Shown: positions 1-6,780, counted from the stretch's first letter. The stretch is 10,291 bases of DNA from Deltaproteobacteria bacterium (GCA_003646935.1 QMLW01000029.1:1-10291); one strand, 5' to 3'. Made by a program: numbers and translations. The notes: generated by a model from the sequence alone, not told the origin.

Positions 1-509
1 GTAAACCGGTAAAATATTCTTATCCGGGAAGATTTTTTCGGGGTATCTTTTTCTTATTCTGGGCAGGATTTGCTTTTTATTGGGAGGCTTCTGTAATTAT
101 TAGCGGAGCTCCCTTGGTTATGATTTTATTTGGTCTGCTTTTTGTCGGAGTTGGTATTTATTTTTTATTTTATCATTTTGTGCTTGAGCCAAAGCTACTC
201 AGAAGCCAGCGGTATTTAATTACCAATCAGAGGGTGATTATCCGAAAGAGAGGATTCCGCCAGCAAGATATTACCAACCTTGAACTGGATTTAATATCCA
301 AAACCGAGATTCATAAAAACAAAGCAGGCGGTGGGGATATTTACTTCCACAGTAGTGGGCTTCAAACTTCCTTCTCCTCAAATCCCAAGTTATTTAGTGC
401 TTTTTCCATAATTTCCTCTTCCAGTGGATTTTTTGGCTTGGAGAATGTGGAGGAGGTAGCTCAGATTCTGGAGCGGGCAATTGCAGAGGTAAAAAAGAAA
501 AGGTCTTGA
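1..509 (+). CDS. Membrane-anchored PH-domain-like protein, 5' end cut by the window edge
   Basis: The reading frame is already open at the first complete codon (position 3) and ends with TGA at 507-509, so the true start lies upstream. An ATG at 114 exists but would delete the first membrane segment. About 168 residues are visible. Two hydrophobic segments come first, roughly visible residues 11-32 and 38-62, separated by a short polar turn. A soluble part follows, containing RYLITNQRVIIRKRG. That 'Y-x-I-T-N-x-R-V-I-I' stretch is typical of bacterial PH-like domains (the YdbT/bPH families) anchored by an N-terminal transmembrane pair. Such proteins are poorly characterised and no specific function can be assigned. 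The DNA is visibly AT-richer than the genes downstream, and a 182-bp gap with its own promoter candidate separates it from rpsB, so it is probably not part of that operon. Family assignment is moderate. Confidence 0.6.
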   Translation, partial: KPVKYSYPGRFFRGIFFLFWAGFAFYWEASVIISGAPLVMILFGLLFVGVGIYFLFYHFVLEPKLLRSQRYLITNQRVIIRKRGFRQQDITNLELDLISKTEIHKNKAGGGDIYFHSSGLQTSFSSNPKLFSAFSIISSSSGFFGLENVEEVAQILERAIAEVKKKRS

Positions 510-563
510 TTTTCTTATCTTTCTTTTTGCCGGAAGAGTTCTGCCGGGCTTCATCCCAGATAA

Positions 564-592
564 TTGTAAAAACCGCTAAAATGTGCTATTTA
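564..592 (+). promoter_or_regulatory. Candidate sigma-70 promoter for rpsB
   Basis: A TTGTAA hexamer at 564-569 is followed after 17 bp by TATTTA at 587-592, and the -10 is preceded by TG at 584-585 (an extended -10 arrangement). The match is partial at both hexamers. The predicted start site near 599-600 would fall just before the structured rpsB leader that begins at 610, which supports the placement. No experimental evidence; shifted -10 choices such as TATTTT at 591-596 are also possible. Confidence 0.4.
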
Positions 593-609
593 TTTTAAAC
601 AATTACGCA

Positions 610-676
610 CGCGGTCTCGGGCTCCGGGTTGCCCGTTGAGGGTGGAGCAAGACCGCGGAGGAGAAAAAAACCCGGA
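610..676 (+). promoter_or_regulatory. Structured rpsB 5' leader, potential H-type pseudoknot
   Basis: Stem 1 pairs 610-617 (CGCGGTCT) with 650-657 (AGACCGCG), eight perfect pairs. Stem 2 pairs 623-630 (TCCGGGTT) with 669-676 (AACCCGGA), also eight perfect pairs. The 5' arm of stem 2 lies inside the loop of stem 1 and its 3' arm lies downstream, so together they form an H-type pseudoknot with connecting segments of 5, 19 and 11 nt. The 11-nt segment is purine/A-rich. Stem 2 ends on the first base of the rpsB Shine-Dalgarno. A competing nested hairpin (621-625 with 644-648, stacked inside stem 1) excludes stem 2, so two states are possible. In E. coli the rpsB-tsf operon is known to be repressed by S2 acting on its leader; a similar role here is inference. 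Confidence 0.5.
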
Positions 677-683
677 AAGGAGG
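676..683 (+). promoter_or_regulatory. Strong Shine-Dalgarno for rpsB
   Basis: AAAGGAGG is a perfect 8-nt complement of the 16S rRNA anti-SD and sits 8 nt before the ATG at 692. It fixes the S2 start at 692. It is the strongest SD in the window and directly abuts the 3' arm of the potential leader pseudoknot. A second SD-like run, GGAGGAG at 657-663, lies further upstream with no suitable start codon. Confidence 0.8.
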
Positions 684-691
684 AAAGAAAG

Positions 692-1567
692 ATGCCAGCA
701 GTGACAATGAAAGAGCTTTTAGAAGCCGGGGTTCATTTCGGGCATCAGACCCGAAAATGGAATCCTAAAATGAAGCCCTATATCTTTGGGGCCAGAAACG
801 GCATCTATATCATAGATTTGCAGAATACGGTCAAATTGCTAAAAGAGGCCTATAGCTTTATCGTGAGGACGGTATCAGAGGGAGGAACCGTGCTGTTCGT
901 AGGAACAAAAAGGCAGGCTCAGGACACGGTGGTGGAGGAATCGGAGCGATGCGGCATGTATCATGTCTGCAATCGATGGCTGGGAGGCACGCTTACCAAT
1001 TTTGAGACCATCAGAAAGAGAATCAATCGGCTCAAGGAACTTGAGGAGATGAAAAGAGATGGAACGATCAGCCGCTATACCAAAAAAGAGGCGATGATGA
1101 TGGAGAAAGAGCTGGTAAAGCTGGAGAAGAGCCTGGGCGGCATAAAGAATATGGATGAGCTCCCCTCTGCTATCTATATCATCGACACCAAAAAGGAGAG
1201 AATTGCGGTGAATGAGGGCAAAAAGCTGGGAATACCCACCGTTGCCATTGTTGATACAAACGGAGATCCTGAAGACATCGACTACGTTATCCCCGGTAAT
1301 GACGACGCCATACGATCCATCAGGCTACTGAGCTCCATTATTGCAGATGCCTGCATAAAGGGTCATGAACAGAGAGAAGAAAAGCTAAGGGCGGAGGAAG
1401 AGCTTGAGGCCGCCCAAGAGGCTGAGCTAGAGGCGACCAAGGAAGAGGAGATCGCGGTAAGCGAGGAGAGAAAAGGGGGACCGGACATCATCGTTATACC
1501 CAAAAGACAGAAAGAAAGTAAAACGCCTGAGTCCCCGGCCCCAGAGGACATGCAACCGGAAAGCTAG
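692..1567 (+). CDS. rpsB: 30S ribosomal protein S2
   Basis: S2 is a small-subunit protein that binds 16S rRNA at the head-body junction and is needed for S1 attachment. The product is 291 residues from the ATG at 692. Hallmarks are [20 protein letters not shown] at residues 6-25, then [27 protein letters not shown] and [12 protein letters not shown], and further on [18 protein letters not shown] with [13 protein letters not shown]. The S2 core ends near residue 225. About 66 extra residues follow, first a Glu/Ala/Lys-rich helix-prone stretch and then a basic and proline-rich end; E. coli S2 is 241 residues. An in-frame TTG at 629 would add 21 basic residues encoded inside the leader structure, and is rejected because 692 has the ideal SD. 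tsf follows after 14 bp, the usual rpsB-tsf pairing. Confidence 0.97.
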   Translation: MPAVTMKELLEAGVHFGHQTRKWNPKMKPYIFGARNGIYIIDLQNTVKLLKEAYSFIVRTVSEGGTVLFVGTKRQAQDTVVEESERCGMYHVCNRWLGGTLTNFETIRKRINRLKELEEMKRDGTISRYTKKEAMMMEKELVKLEKSLGGIKNMDELPSAIYIIDTKKERIAVNEGKKLGIPTVAIVDTNGDPEDIDYVIPGNDDAIRSIRLLSSIIADACIKGHEQREEKLRAEEELEAAQEAELEATKEEEIAVSEERKGGPDIIVIPKRQKESKTPESPAPEDMQPES

Positions 1568-1581
1568 AGAGGAGAGGGAAA

Positions 1582-2187
1582 TTGGAAATATCGACTGAAC
1601 TCGTGAAAGAGCTGCGGGACAAGACTGGTGTGGGAGTAATGGCGTGCAAGAACGCGCTCATGGATTCCCAGGGAAACATCGACAAGGCCGTTGAGATACT
1701 GAGGAAAAAGGGCATCGCCAAGGTCCAGAAGAGAGAAGGCAGAATTGCATCGGAGGGCCAGATTCAGTCTTACGTGCATATGGGCGGAAAGATCGGCGTG
1801 CTCGTAGAGGTGAATTGCGAGACCGACTTCAGCGCCAACACCGAAGACTTTACCTCATTTTCCAAAAACATCGCCATGCAGATAGCGGCCACAAACCCGA
1901 TCGCTATCTCACCGGAAAAGCTGTCTACGGAGATAGTGGAGAGTGAAAAGGAGATATATCGAGAACAAGCCCTTCAGGCAGGTAAACCCGATAAGGTGGT
2001 GGAAAAGATCGTCGAGGGAAAGCTAAAGAAATTTTACTCAGAGGTCTGCCTCCTTAACCAAGCCTATATAAGGGATCCGGACATAACCATCGAAGACCTG
2101 CTCAATGAGCTGAAGGCGAAAACCGGTGAAAATATCATAATAAGCAGGTTTGCGAGGTTTCAGCTCGGGGTGCCCGAGGGGAAATAG
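1582..2187 (+). CDS. tsf: Elongation factor Ts, short form
   Basis: EF-Ts is the guanine-nucleotide exchange factor that regenerates EF-Tu-GTP in the cytoplasm. The start is a TTG at 1582 with a GA-rich SD (AGGAGAGG, from 1570) about 5 nt upstream; no ATG gives the conserved N-terminus. The product is 201 residues. The N-terminal UBA-like domain carries LRDKTGVGVMACKNAL (residues 11-26), where the TGVG motif contacts EF-Tu. The core carries EVNCETDF (residues 76-83), the second family signature. At 201 residues it is the single-subdomain form known from Thermus and many Deltaproteobacteria and is shorter than the 283-residue E. coli protein. It lies 14 bp after rpsB and is probably co-transcribed from the same promoter. 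Confidence 0.96.
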   Translation: MEISTELVKELRDKTGVGVMACKNALMDSQGNIDKAVEILRKKGIAKVQKREGRIASEGQIQSYVHMGGKIGVLVEVNCETDFSANTEDFTSFSKNIAMQIAATNPIAISPEKLSTEIVESEKEIYREQALQAGKPDKVVEKIVEGKLKKFYSEVCLLNQAYIRDPDITIEDLLNELKAKTGENIIISRFARFQLGVPEGK

Positions 2188-2266
2188 TGCAGCCTAATCT
2201 CTCAATTCCACAATCCCTGAATTCACTGATGTGCTGGTAAACGGAGCCCTTCCTGGCAAAAGAAAT

Positions 2267-2281
2267 CGCAACCATGTTGCG
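2267..2281 (+). other. Short perfect hairpin in the tsf-pyrH gap
   Basis: CGCAAC, a CAT loop and GTTGCG form a perfect 6-bp stem, followed by only TTT and then mixed sequence. The U-run is too short for a confident terminator. It could be a weak attenuator or processing site between the rpsB-tsf pair and pyrH, or chance. Confidence 0.3.
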
Positions 2282-2305
2282 TTTGACTATATTTGCAGGG
2301 TACTC

Positions 2306-2362
2306 ATGGTCAACACATGGCAAGCCCTAATAAGATACCAGCATTCACTCGCATACTGTTAA
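2306..2362 (+). other. Out-of-frame 18-codon upstream ORF overlapping the pyrH start
   Basis: An ATG at 2306 opens an 18-codon frame (MVNTWQALIRYQHSLAYC) that stops with TAA at 2360-2362, inside pyrH. The only SD-like sequence nearby, AGGG at 2297-2300, lies 5 nt from this ATG but 16 nt from the pyrH ATG at 2317. It could be a translated leader that competes with pyrH, or simply noise. Confidence 0.25.
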
Positions 2363-3060
2363 AGCTAAGCGGCGAATCGCTGATGGGCACGAGGTCGGGT
2401 GGCATCCATCCCCCCGCCCTCAATTCCATTGCCGCTGATATCCAATCGGCCCACGAGCGGGGAGTCCAGATTGCCGTGGTTATCGGTGGAGGCAATATCT
2501 TCAGGGGCGCCCAATCCCAGGGATATTCTATCGACAGGGTTACCGCCGATTATATGGGCATGATAGCCACAGTTATCAATGCGCTGGCCCTGAGGGACAC
2601 GCTCAAGGTATCGGGCTCCTCGGCAGTGGTCATGACCGCGTTCGAGGTGGCCAACGTTGTAGAGACATTCAACCGGGAACGTGCACTCGATCACCTAGAG
2701 GAGGGGACAATCGTCATCTTTGCGGGGGGGACCGGAAATCCTTATTTTACCACCGACACCGCCGCCACCCTGCGCGCTGTTGAGATCGAGGCCCGCGCCA
2801 TTCTCAAGGCAACCCAGGTCGATGGGGTGTATGATCGAGACCCGGCCAAGGGGAAACCCTCGAAGCTCTTTGCCAGGATCAGCTACGAACAGGTGTTAAA
2901 GGAGAAACTGGGGGTAATGGACCTCACCGCCATTTCGCTGGCAATGGAACACGGCATCCCCATTATTGTATTCAACATCGGCACAAGGGGGGATATCGAG
3001 AGGATAGTTACCGGCCAAAAGGTGGGAACCTTGATAGCAGGAGAAGGCGATGAAAGATGA
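2317..3060 (+). CDS. pyrH: Uridylate kinase (UMP kinase)
   Basis: PyrH phosphorylates UMP to UDP with ATP and is a hexameric amino-acid-kinase-fold enzyme, usually activated by GTP and inhibited by UTP. From the ATG at 2317 the product is 247 residues, close to the family norm of about 240. Motifs: RILLKLSGE at residues 12-20 (ATP phosphate loop, Lys16), VIGGGNIFRG at 55-64, DYMGM at 78-82 (UMP site) and GGTGNPYFTTDTAA at 137-150. The C-terminal VMDLTAISLAMEHGIPIIVF stretch is also family-typical. A TTG at 2293 is in frame and would add 8 residues but has no SD. The ATG has a poorly spaced SD, so the start is less certain than the gene. Its last 11 bp overlap frr. Confidence 0.95.
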   Translation: MASPNKIPAFTRILLKLSGESLMGTRSGGIHPPALNSIAADIQSAHERGVQIAVVIGGGNIFRGAQSQGYSIDRVTADYMGMIATVINALALRDTLKVSGSSAVVMTAFEVANVVETFNRERALDHLEEGTIVIFAGGTGNPYFTTDTAATLRAVEIEARAILKATQVDGVYDRDPAKGKPSKLFARISYEQVLKEKLGVMDLTAISLAMEHGIPIIVFNIGTRGDIERIVTGQKVGTLIAGEGDER

Positions 3061-3607
3061 AATCATATCGGAGATGCGCGAGAAGATGGAGAAAACCGCC
3101 GAGGTTCTCAATCAGGAATACAAGAAGATGAGAACAGGAAGGGCATCTACCTCTATCATCGAGGGAATTAAGGTTGAATGTTACGGAACACAAATGCGCC
3201 TGAATCAAATAGCCTCCCTGAGCAGCCCTGAAAGCAGGCTTCTGATCGTCCAGCCATGGGATCAAACCATTATTGGAAATATTGAGAAAAGCATATTGAA
3301 ATCGGGCCTTGGGCTCACCCCCATGAACGACGGAAAGTTGATCAGGATATCAATACCACCCCTCACAGAGGAGAGGAGAAAAGAGCTCGCCAAGATGGCA
3401 AAAAAGATGGCTGAGGATAGCAAGATAATCATACGGAACCATCGACGCGAGGCGAACGAGATGTTGAAGGAGCTGAAAAACGAGGGCGAGATATCAGAGG
3501 ATGAAATGTATGCCTACCAGGAAAAGGTTCAAAAAAACACCGACGAGTTTATTGCCAATATCGATGAAATCAGAACGCAAAAGGAAACCGAAATCCTTGA
3601 ATTCTAG
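3050..3607 (+). CDS. frr: Ribosome recycling factor (RRF)
   Basis: RRF works with EF-G to split the post-termination ribosome so that it can be reused. The product is 185 residues, exactly the usual size. Domain I helices carry EYKKMRTGRAS near residues 24-34 and the C-terminal PPLTEERRKELAKMAKK followed by IRNHRREANEMLK, the basic patch that contacts 23S rRNA. The middle domain contains RLNQIASLSSPESRLLIVQPWD. The usual tyrosine pair before G-T is 'CYGT' here, a mild variation. The ATG at 3050 has AGGAG at 3039-3043 and lies within the last codons of pyrH (11-bp overlap), so the two are very likely translationally coupled. Confidence 0.97.
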   Translation: MKDEIISEMREKMEKTAEVLNQEYKKMRTGRASTSIIEGIKVECYGTQMRLNQIASLSSPESRLLIVQPWDQTIIGNIEKSILKSGLGLTPMNDGKLIRISIPPLTEERRKELAKMAKKMAEDSKIIIRNHRREANEMLKELKNEGEISEDEMYAYQEKVQKNTDEFIANIDEIRTQKETEILEF

Positions 3608-3658
3608 CACCTGCTGTCCTCCAGGCACCTCAATGCTCTCTCTGAGCTCATGAACGTC

Positions 3659-3688
3659 TTGAAAATTCTACAAATTATGAAATACTAC
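3659..3688 (+). promoter_or_regulatory. Weak candidate promoter before uppS
   Basis: The 113-bp frr-uppS gap becomes AT-rich in its second half. TTGAAA at 3659-3664 is followed after 18 bp by TACTAC at 3683-3688; TACTAT at 3686-3691 is a better -10 but with 21-bp spacing. Only partial matches, so uppS may have its own promoter or simply be read from upstream. Confidence 0.22.
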
Positions 3689-3720
3689 TATCCTTACGAG
3701 AACATATTTCGTGCAGGCAG

Positions 3721-4467
3721 ATGGAACGATTAAACCCCGATAAATTGCCCCGCCATGTCGCTGTTATCATGGATGGAAATGGCCGATGGGCAAAAAAAAA
3801 GGGTCTTACCAGAATTGCAGGCCATCAAAAAGGCATAGATTCCGTACGAAATGTGGTCAGGACCAGCAGGGAGCTTGGCATACGGTGGCTCACGCTCTAT
3901 GCCTTTAGCGAGGAAAACTGGAGGAGGCCTAAGCATGAGGTAAAGGCTTTGATGAACCTCCTGAATCGTTTCCTTAAGGCAGAACGCAAAGAAATGCTCG
4001 ATAATGGGATTCGCCTTAACTGTATTGGCCAGGTGGAAAAGCTTCCACCAGAGGTGCAAAAAACCCTTTGGCAGACGATCGAGAGGACCTCCCAGAATAA
4101 TGATATGACCCTCACGCTCGCACTAAGCTACGGCGGGAGACAGGAAATCCTCGGTGCAGTTCGAAATATGCTGAAGGACATCGAAGAGGGCACGTTAAAG
4201 GAGAAACAAATCACGGAAGACCGTTTAAGCAGCTATCTCTATACCGCTGATATGCCGGACCCGGATTTACTCATACGGACAAGTGGGGAGTACAGGATAA
4301 GCAATTTCCTTCTCTGGCAGATAGCATACACGGAGATCTACATAACACCCACTCTCTGGCCCGACTTCCACAAAGAGAGATACCTTGAGGCACTGCTCGA
4401 TTACCAGAAACGGGAAAGGCGCTTCGGCTCCACTGGCGAACAGATCGCAAGACACACCAAAGGATAG
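3721..4467 (+). CDS. uppS: Undecaprenyl diphosphate synthase (cis-prenyltransferase)
   Basis: UppS extends farnesyl-PP with eight isopentenyl units to make the C55 carrier lipid for peptidoglycan and O-antigen synthesis. The product has 248 residues, typical for the family. It opens with HVAVIMDGNGRWA (residues 12-24), where Asp18 corresponds to the Mg-binding catalytic aspartate, then GHQKG, LTLYAFSEENWRRP, LSYGGRQEI, and the C-terminal block PDLLIRTSGEYRISNFLLWQ (R186-T-S-G-E190) and LWPDF. All are intact, so it should be active. The start is the ATG at 3721; the SD is weak (only AGG just upstream). cdsA follows after 12 bp, pairing two genes of envelope lipid synthesis. Confidence 0.97.
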   Translation: MERLNPDKLPRHVAVIMDGNGRWAKKKGLTRIAGHQKGIDSVRNVVRTSRELGIRWLTLYAFSEENWRRPKHEVKALMNLLNRFLKAERKEMLDNGIRLNCIGQVEKLPPEVQKTLWQTIERTSQNNDMTLTLALSYGGRQEILGAVRNMLKDIEEGTLKEKQITEDRLSSYLYTADMPDPDLLIRTSGEYRISNFLLWQIAYTEIYITPTLWPDFHKERYLEALLDYQKRERRFGSTGEQIARHTKG

Positions 4468-4479
4468 CGAACCAACTCA

Positions 4480-5289
4480 ATGACTACACACGTCAAGAGG
4501 GTGCTCACAGGGCTCATTGGTGTGCCCTTACTTGTTGCGCTCGTCTACTTCGCTCCGACCTGGGTGTTCACCGTCCTTATTCTCTTTGCTGCGCTACTCA
4601 GCCTCAATGAATTCTATGCAATGACAAGCCCTGAGAAGCCCCATACGATCATCTTTTTCAACTATCTCTTGACCGCCGGGCTTTTTTGTTCCCTCTTGGT
4701 CAAGGGCTCTTACTATATCGCAATCATCCCGCTCTTTATTATGCTACCCCTCGCCCTCTTTATGGCCGGATACCGGGGAAAACCCCCCAAGATTGGCGAG
4801 ATTGGCCGGATACTCATGGGTCCATTTTATATCTGCCTGCCCTTGATGTTGCTCGTCGAGATTTTTAAGCTCCCCCGGGGTCAATGGTGGGTTTTCTTCA
4901 TACTAGCTGTTATCTTCGCCGGCGACACGGGCTCATTCTATGTGGGAAGATCCTTGGGAAAACACAAGCTGTCGCGGATTAGTCCGGGTAAAACCTGGGA
5001 GGGAGCCATAGGGGGCCTGTTGTCCAACATCGCGGCCGCTGGCATCTTTGGATATCTGTTCTTTCCCTCTTTATCTGTCACCTCCATTGTGATATTAGCT
5101 ATGGCAATGGGGATCGGCGGACAAATCGGCGATCTAGCGGAGTCAATGCTCAAGAGGATCTCTAAGGCAAAGGACAGCGGTACGGTTTTACCGGGACACG
5201 GCGGACTGCTCGATAGGATAGATGCTCTGCTGTTCGCAATACCTATAGTCTACCTCTACTTGAGCTATATAGCTCTGTTCGGTGCATAG
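4480..5289 (+). CDS. cdsA: Phosphatidate cytidylyltransferase (CDP-diglyceride synthase)
   Basis: CdsA is an integral membrane enzyme that makes CDP-diacylglycerol from phosphatidic acid and CTP, the branch point for all bacterial phospholipids. The product is 269 residues with about seven or eight hydrophobic helices, beginning at residues 8-30. The loop GDTGSFYVGR with SPGKTWEGAIGG and the C-terminal family signature S-x-L-K-R-x4-K-D-x-G...P-G-H-G-G-L-x-D-R-x-D (residues 222-248) are complete. It starts at the ATG at 4480, 12 bp after uppS; the nearest SD-like AAAGGA (4459-4464) is 15 nt away, so translation is probably coupled to uppS. Its product CDP-DAG is the substrate of PssA, encoded 4 kb downstream in the same cluster. 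Confidence 0.97.
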   Translation: MTTHVKRVLTGLIGVPLLVALVYFAPTWVFTVLILFAALLSLNEFYAMTSPEKPHTIIFFNYLLTAGLFCSLLVKGSYYIAIIPLFIMLPLALFMAGYRGKPPKIGEIGRILMGPFYICLPLMLLVEIFKLPRGQWWVFFILAVIFAGDTGSFYVGRSLGKHKLSRISPGKTWEGAIGGLLSNIAAAGIFGYLFFPSLSVTSIVILAMAMGIGGQIGDLAESMLKRISKAKDSGTVLPGHGGLLDRIDALLFAIPIVYLYLSYIALFGA

Positions 5290-5383
5290 CACCTGTTTGA
5301 TCCATAACGTCCGCAGGATATTGATTGGCTTCCTTTGAAGAGACCAATGTTGAAAAAACACATAATAAAGGAACTATTTCAGT

Positions 5384-6562
5384 TTGAAAAACATCTGCCT
5401 TCTCGGCTCGACCGGCTATATTGGGAATAACGCCATAGAGGTTATCAAGGAGAATCCCGAGGAATACCGAATAGTAGCGCTCGGCGCGGGCAGGAACATA
5501 GAGCTCCTTTGTAGCCAGATCCAGGAACTGAAGCCCCGATTCGCAGCAGTTGAAAATTCCAAGCTCGCGGATAATCTAAGGGCCGCGCTCGCCAATGGGT
5601 GTAACACGCACATAGTGGACGGCCCTGAGGGGTACATCCAGATAGCCACCCTCCCTGAGGTAGACCTCGTCGTGGCGGCAATGGCCGGCGCCGCCGGGCT
5701 TCTGCCAACCTATTCCGCAATACGCTCAGGCAAGGACATCGCCCTTGCCAATAAAGAAACGCTCGTGGTTGCGGGATCCTTCTTGATGAAGGAAGCACGA
5801 GCCAGGAGCGTGCAGATACTGCCCATCGACAGTGAGCACAGCGCAATCCAACAATCGATCCAGGGACACCGCAGGGAGGATCTCAAAAGGATTGTGCTTA
5901 CAGGATCCGGTGGCCCCTTCAAGGATTGTTCGCTGGAAAGGCTCTCCACGGTTACCCCTGAGGAGGCTTTGCAACATCCGAAATGGAAGATGGGCAAGAA
6001 GATAACCATCGACTCGGCTACCATGATGAACAAAGGGTTGGAGGCGATTGAAGCAAAATTGCTCTTCGACGTGGATATGGATCAGATAGAAATCATCCTG
6101 CACCCGCAGGCCATTATTCACTCCATGGTTGAGTATATGGATGGCTCAATCATCGCCCAACTGGCCCTTCCGGATATGAGGATACCGATATCCTATGCGC
6201 TCTCATACCCCAGACACCTAAAAGGACAGCTGCCAGCAGTGGATTTTCTGGAGATCGGCAACCTGAGTTTTGAAAAACCGGACACAAAAAGATTCAGATG
6301 CCTGGACTTGGCCCTCGAGGCAGGATATACTGGGCAGAGTATGCCAGCTGTGGTGAGCGGAGCGAATGAGATCGCCGTGAAGGCATTTTTGGACCGAAAA
6401 ATCACCTTTTTAGGAATCCCTCAGCTCATTGAGAGGACCATGGAGCAACATGAGCCCTACCCTATCGACAGCATTGATCGTGCGCTTGAGGCAGATCGGT
6501 GGGCAAAGGTCAGGGCTGCGTTGATCCTGGATGAGATGGTAGGCAGCGAAAAACATTCATAA
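5384..6562 (+). CDS. dxr: 1-deoxy-D-xylulose 5-phosphate reductoisomerase (IspC)
   Basis: Dxr converts DXP to 2-C-methyl-D-erythritol 4-phosphate with NADPH and a divalent metal, the first committed step of the MEP isoprenoid route. It supplies the precursors that UppS, encoded upstream, uses. The product is 392 residues. The start is a TTG at 5384 with AAAGGA at 5367-5372, giving MKNICLLGSTGYIG, which aligns with the E. coli N-terminus without gaps. Catalytic motifs are intact: LANKETLV, the metal ligands D149-S-E151 in PIDSEHSAIQQ, GSGGPF, HPKWKMGKKITIDSATMMNKGLE with N216, K217 and E220, and HPQAIIHSMVEY. The usual GSTGSIG dinucleotide loop reads GSTGYIG here, so Ser12 is Tyr. A 94-bp gap precedes it and 218 bp follow. 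Confidence 0.96.
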   Translation: MKNICLLGSTGYIGNNAIEVIKENPEEYRIVALGAGRNIELLCSQIQELKPRFAAVENSKLADNLRAALANGCNTHIVDGPEGYIQIATLPEVDLVVAAMAGAAGLLPTYSAIRSGKDIALANKETLVVAGSFLMKEARARSVQILPIDSEHSAIQQSIQGHRREDLKRIVLTGSGGPFKDCSLERLSTVTPEEALQHPKWKMGKKITIDSATMMNKGLEAIEAKLLFDVDMDQIEIILHPQAIIHSMVEYMDGSIIAQLALPDMRIPISYALSYPRHLKGQLPAVDFLEIGNLSFEKPDTKRFRCLDLALEAGYTGQSMPAVVSGANEIAVKAFLDRKITFLGIPQLIERTMEQHEPYPIDSIDRALEADRWAKVRAALILDEMVGSEKHS

Positions 6563-6646
6563 CAAAAGAGACCAGCGTTACCGTCGCTTATTATAACTGA
6601 TTGAGGAGGATATTCGAAAAGGCCAAGGGCATAAGGCTCACGGCAC

Positions 6647-6679
6647 AGGGCAAACATGCTATGAATTGAAATTTGCCCT
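6647..6679 (+). other. Perfect 8-bp inverted repeat in the dxr-rseP gap
   Basis: AGGGCAAA at 6647-6654 pairs with TTTGCCCT at 6672-6679 around a 17-nt loop. A second, smaller stem follows: GGCTT at 6688-6692 with AAGCC at 6701-6705. The 218-bp gap is the longest in the cluster; it holds no recognisable gene and no T-run terminator. The repeats could be RNA structure in a leader or an operator; the function is unknown. Confidence 0.35.
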
Positions 6680-6780
6680 AATCGCTGGGCTTTGGACCCT
6701 AAGCCATATGGAGAAATCAATACGGGTCATGTTAACCCACTCCTTACTGGTTGGTTTAAGGAGAAGCTTCGTAACCTGCA

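Noticed and set aside
518..556. Terminator after the PH-like gene
   Set aside because: The T-rich run comes before the GC-rich bases, and those bases do not form a stable stem.
629..691. N-terminal extension of S2 from an upstream TTG
   Set aside because: The extra 21 residues are basic and unlike S2, they are encoded inside the structured leader, and the ATG at 692 has a perfect SD.
3605..5295. Identical 9-mer TAGCACCTG at the stops of frr (3605) and cdsA (5287)
   Set aside because: Three bases are the shared stop codon, and the following sequence diverges at once; coincidence is enough to explain it.
5324..5348. Hairpin ATTGG...CCAAT upstream of dxr
   Set aside because: Needs a 3-nt bulge, has only 5+3 pairs and no T-run; too weak to call.
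5445..5846. Minus-strand 133-codon open frame opposite dxr
   Set aside because: Arg/Cys/Pro-rich shadow translation with no domain, opposite a conserved gene.
6592..6597. TATAAC as a -10 box for rseP
   Set aside because: No acceptable -35 at 16-18 bp upstream and no extended -10 TG.
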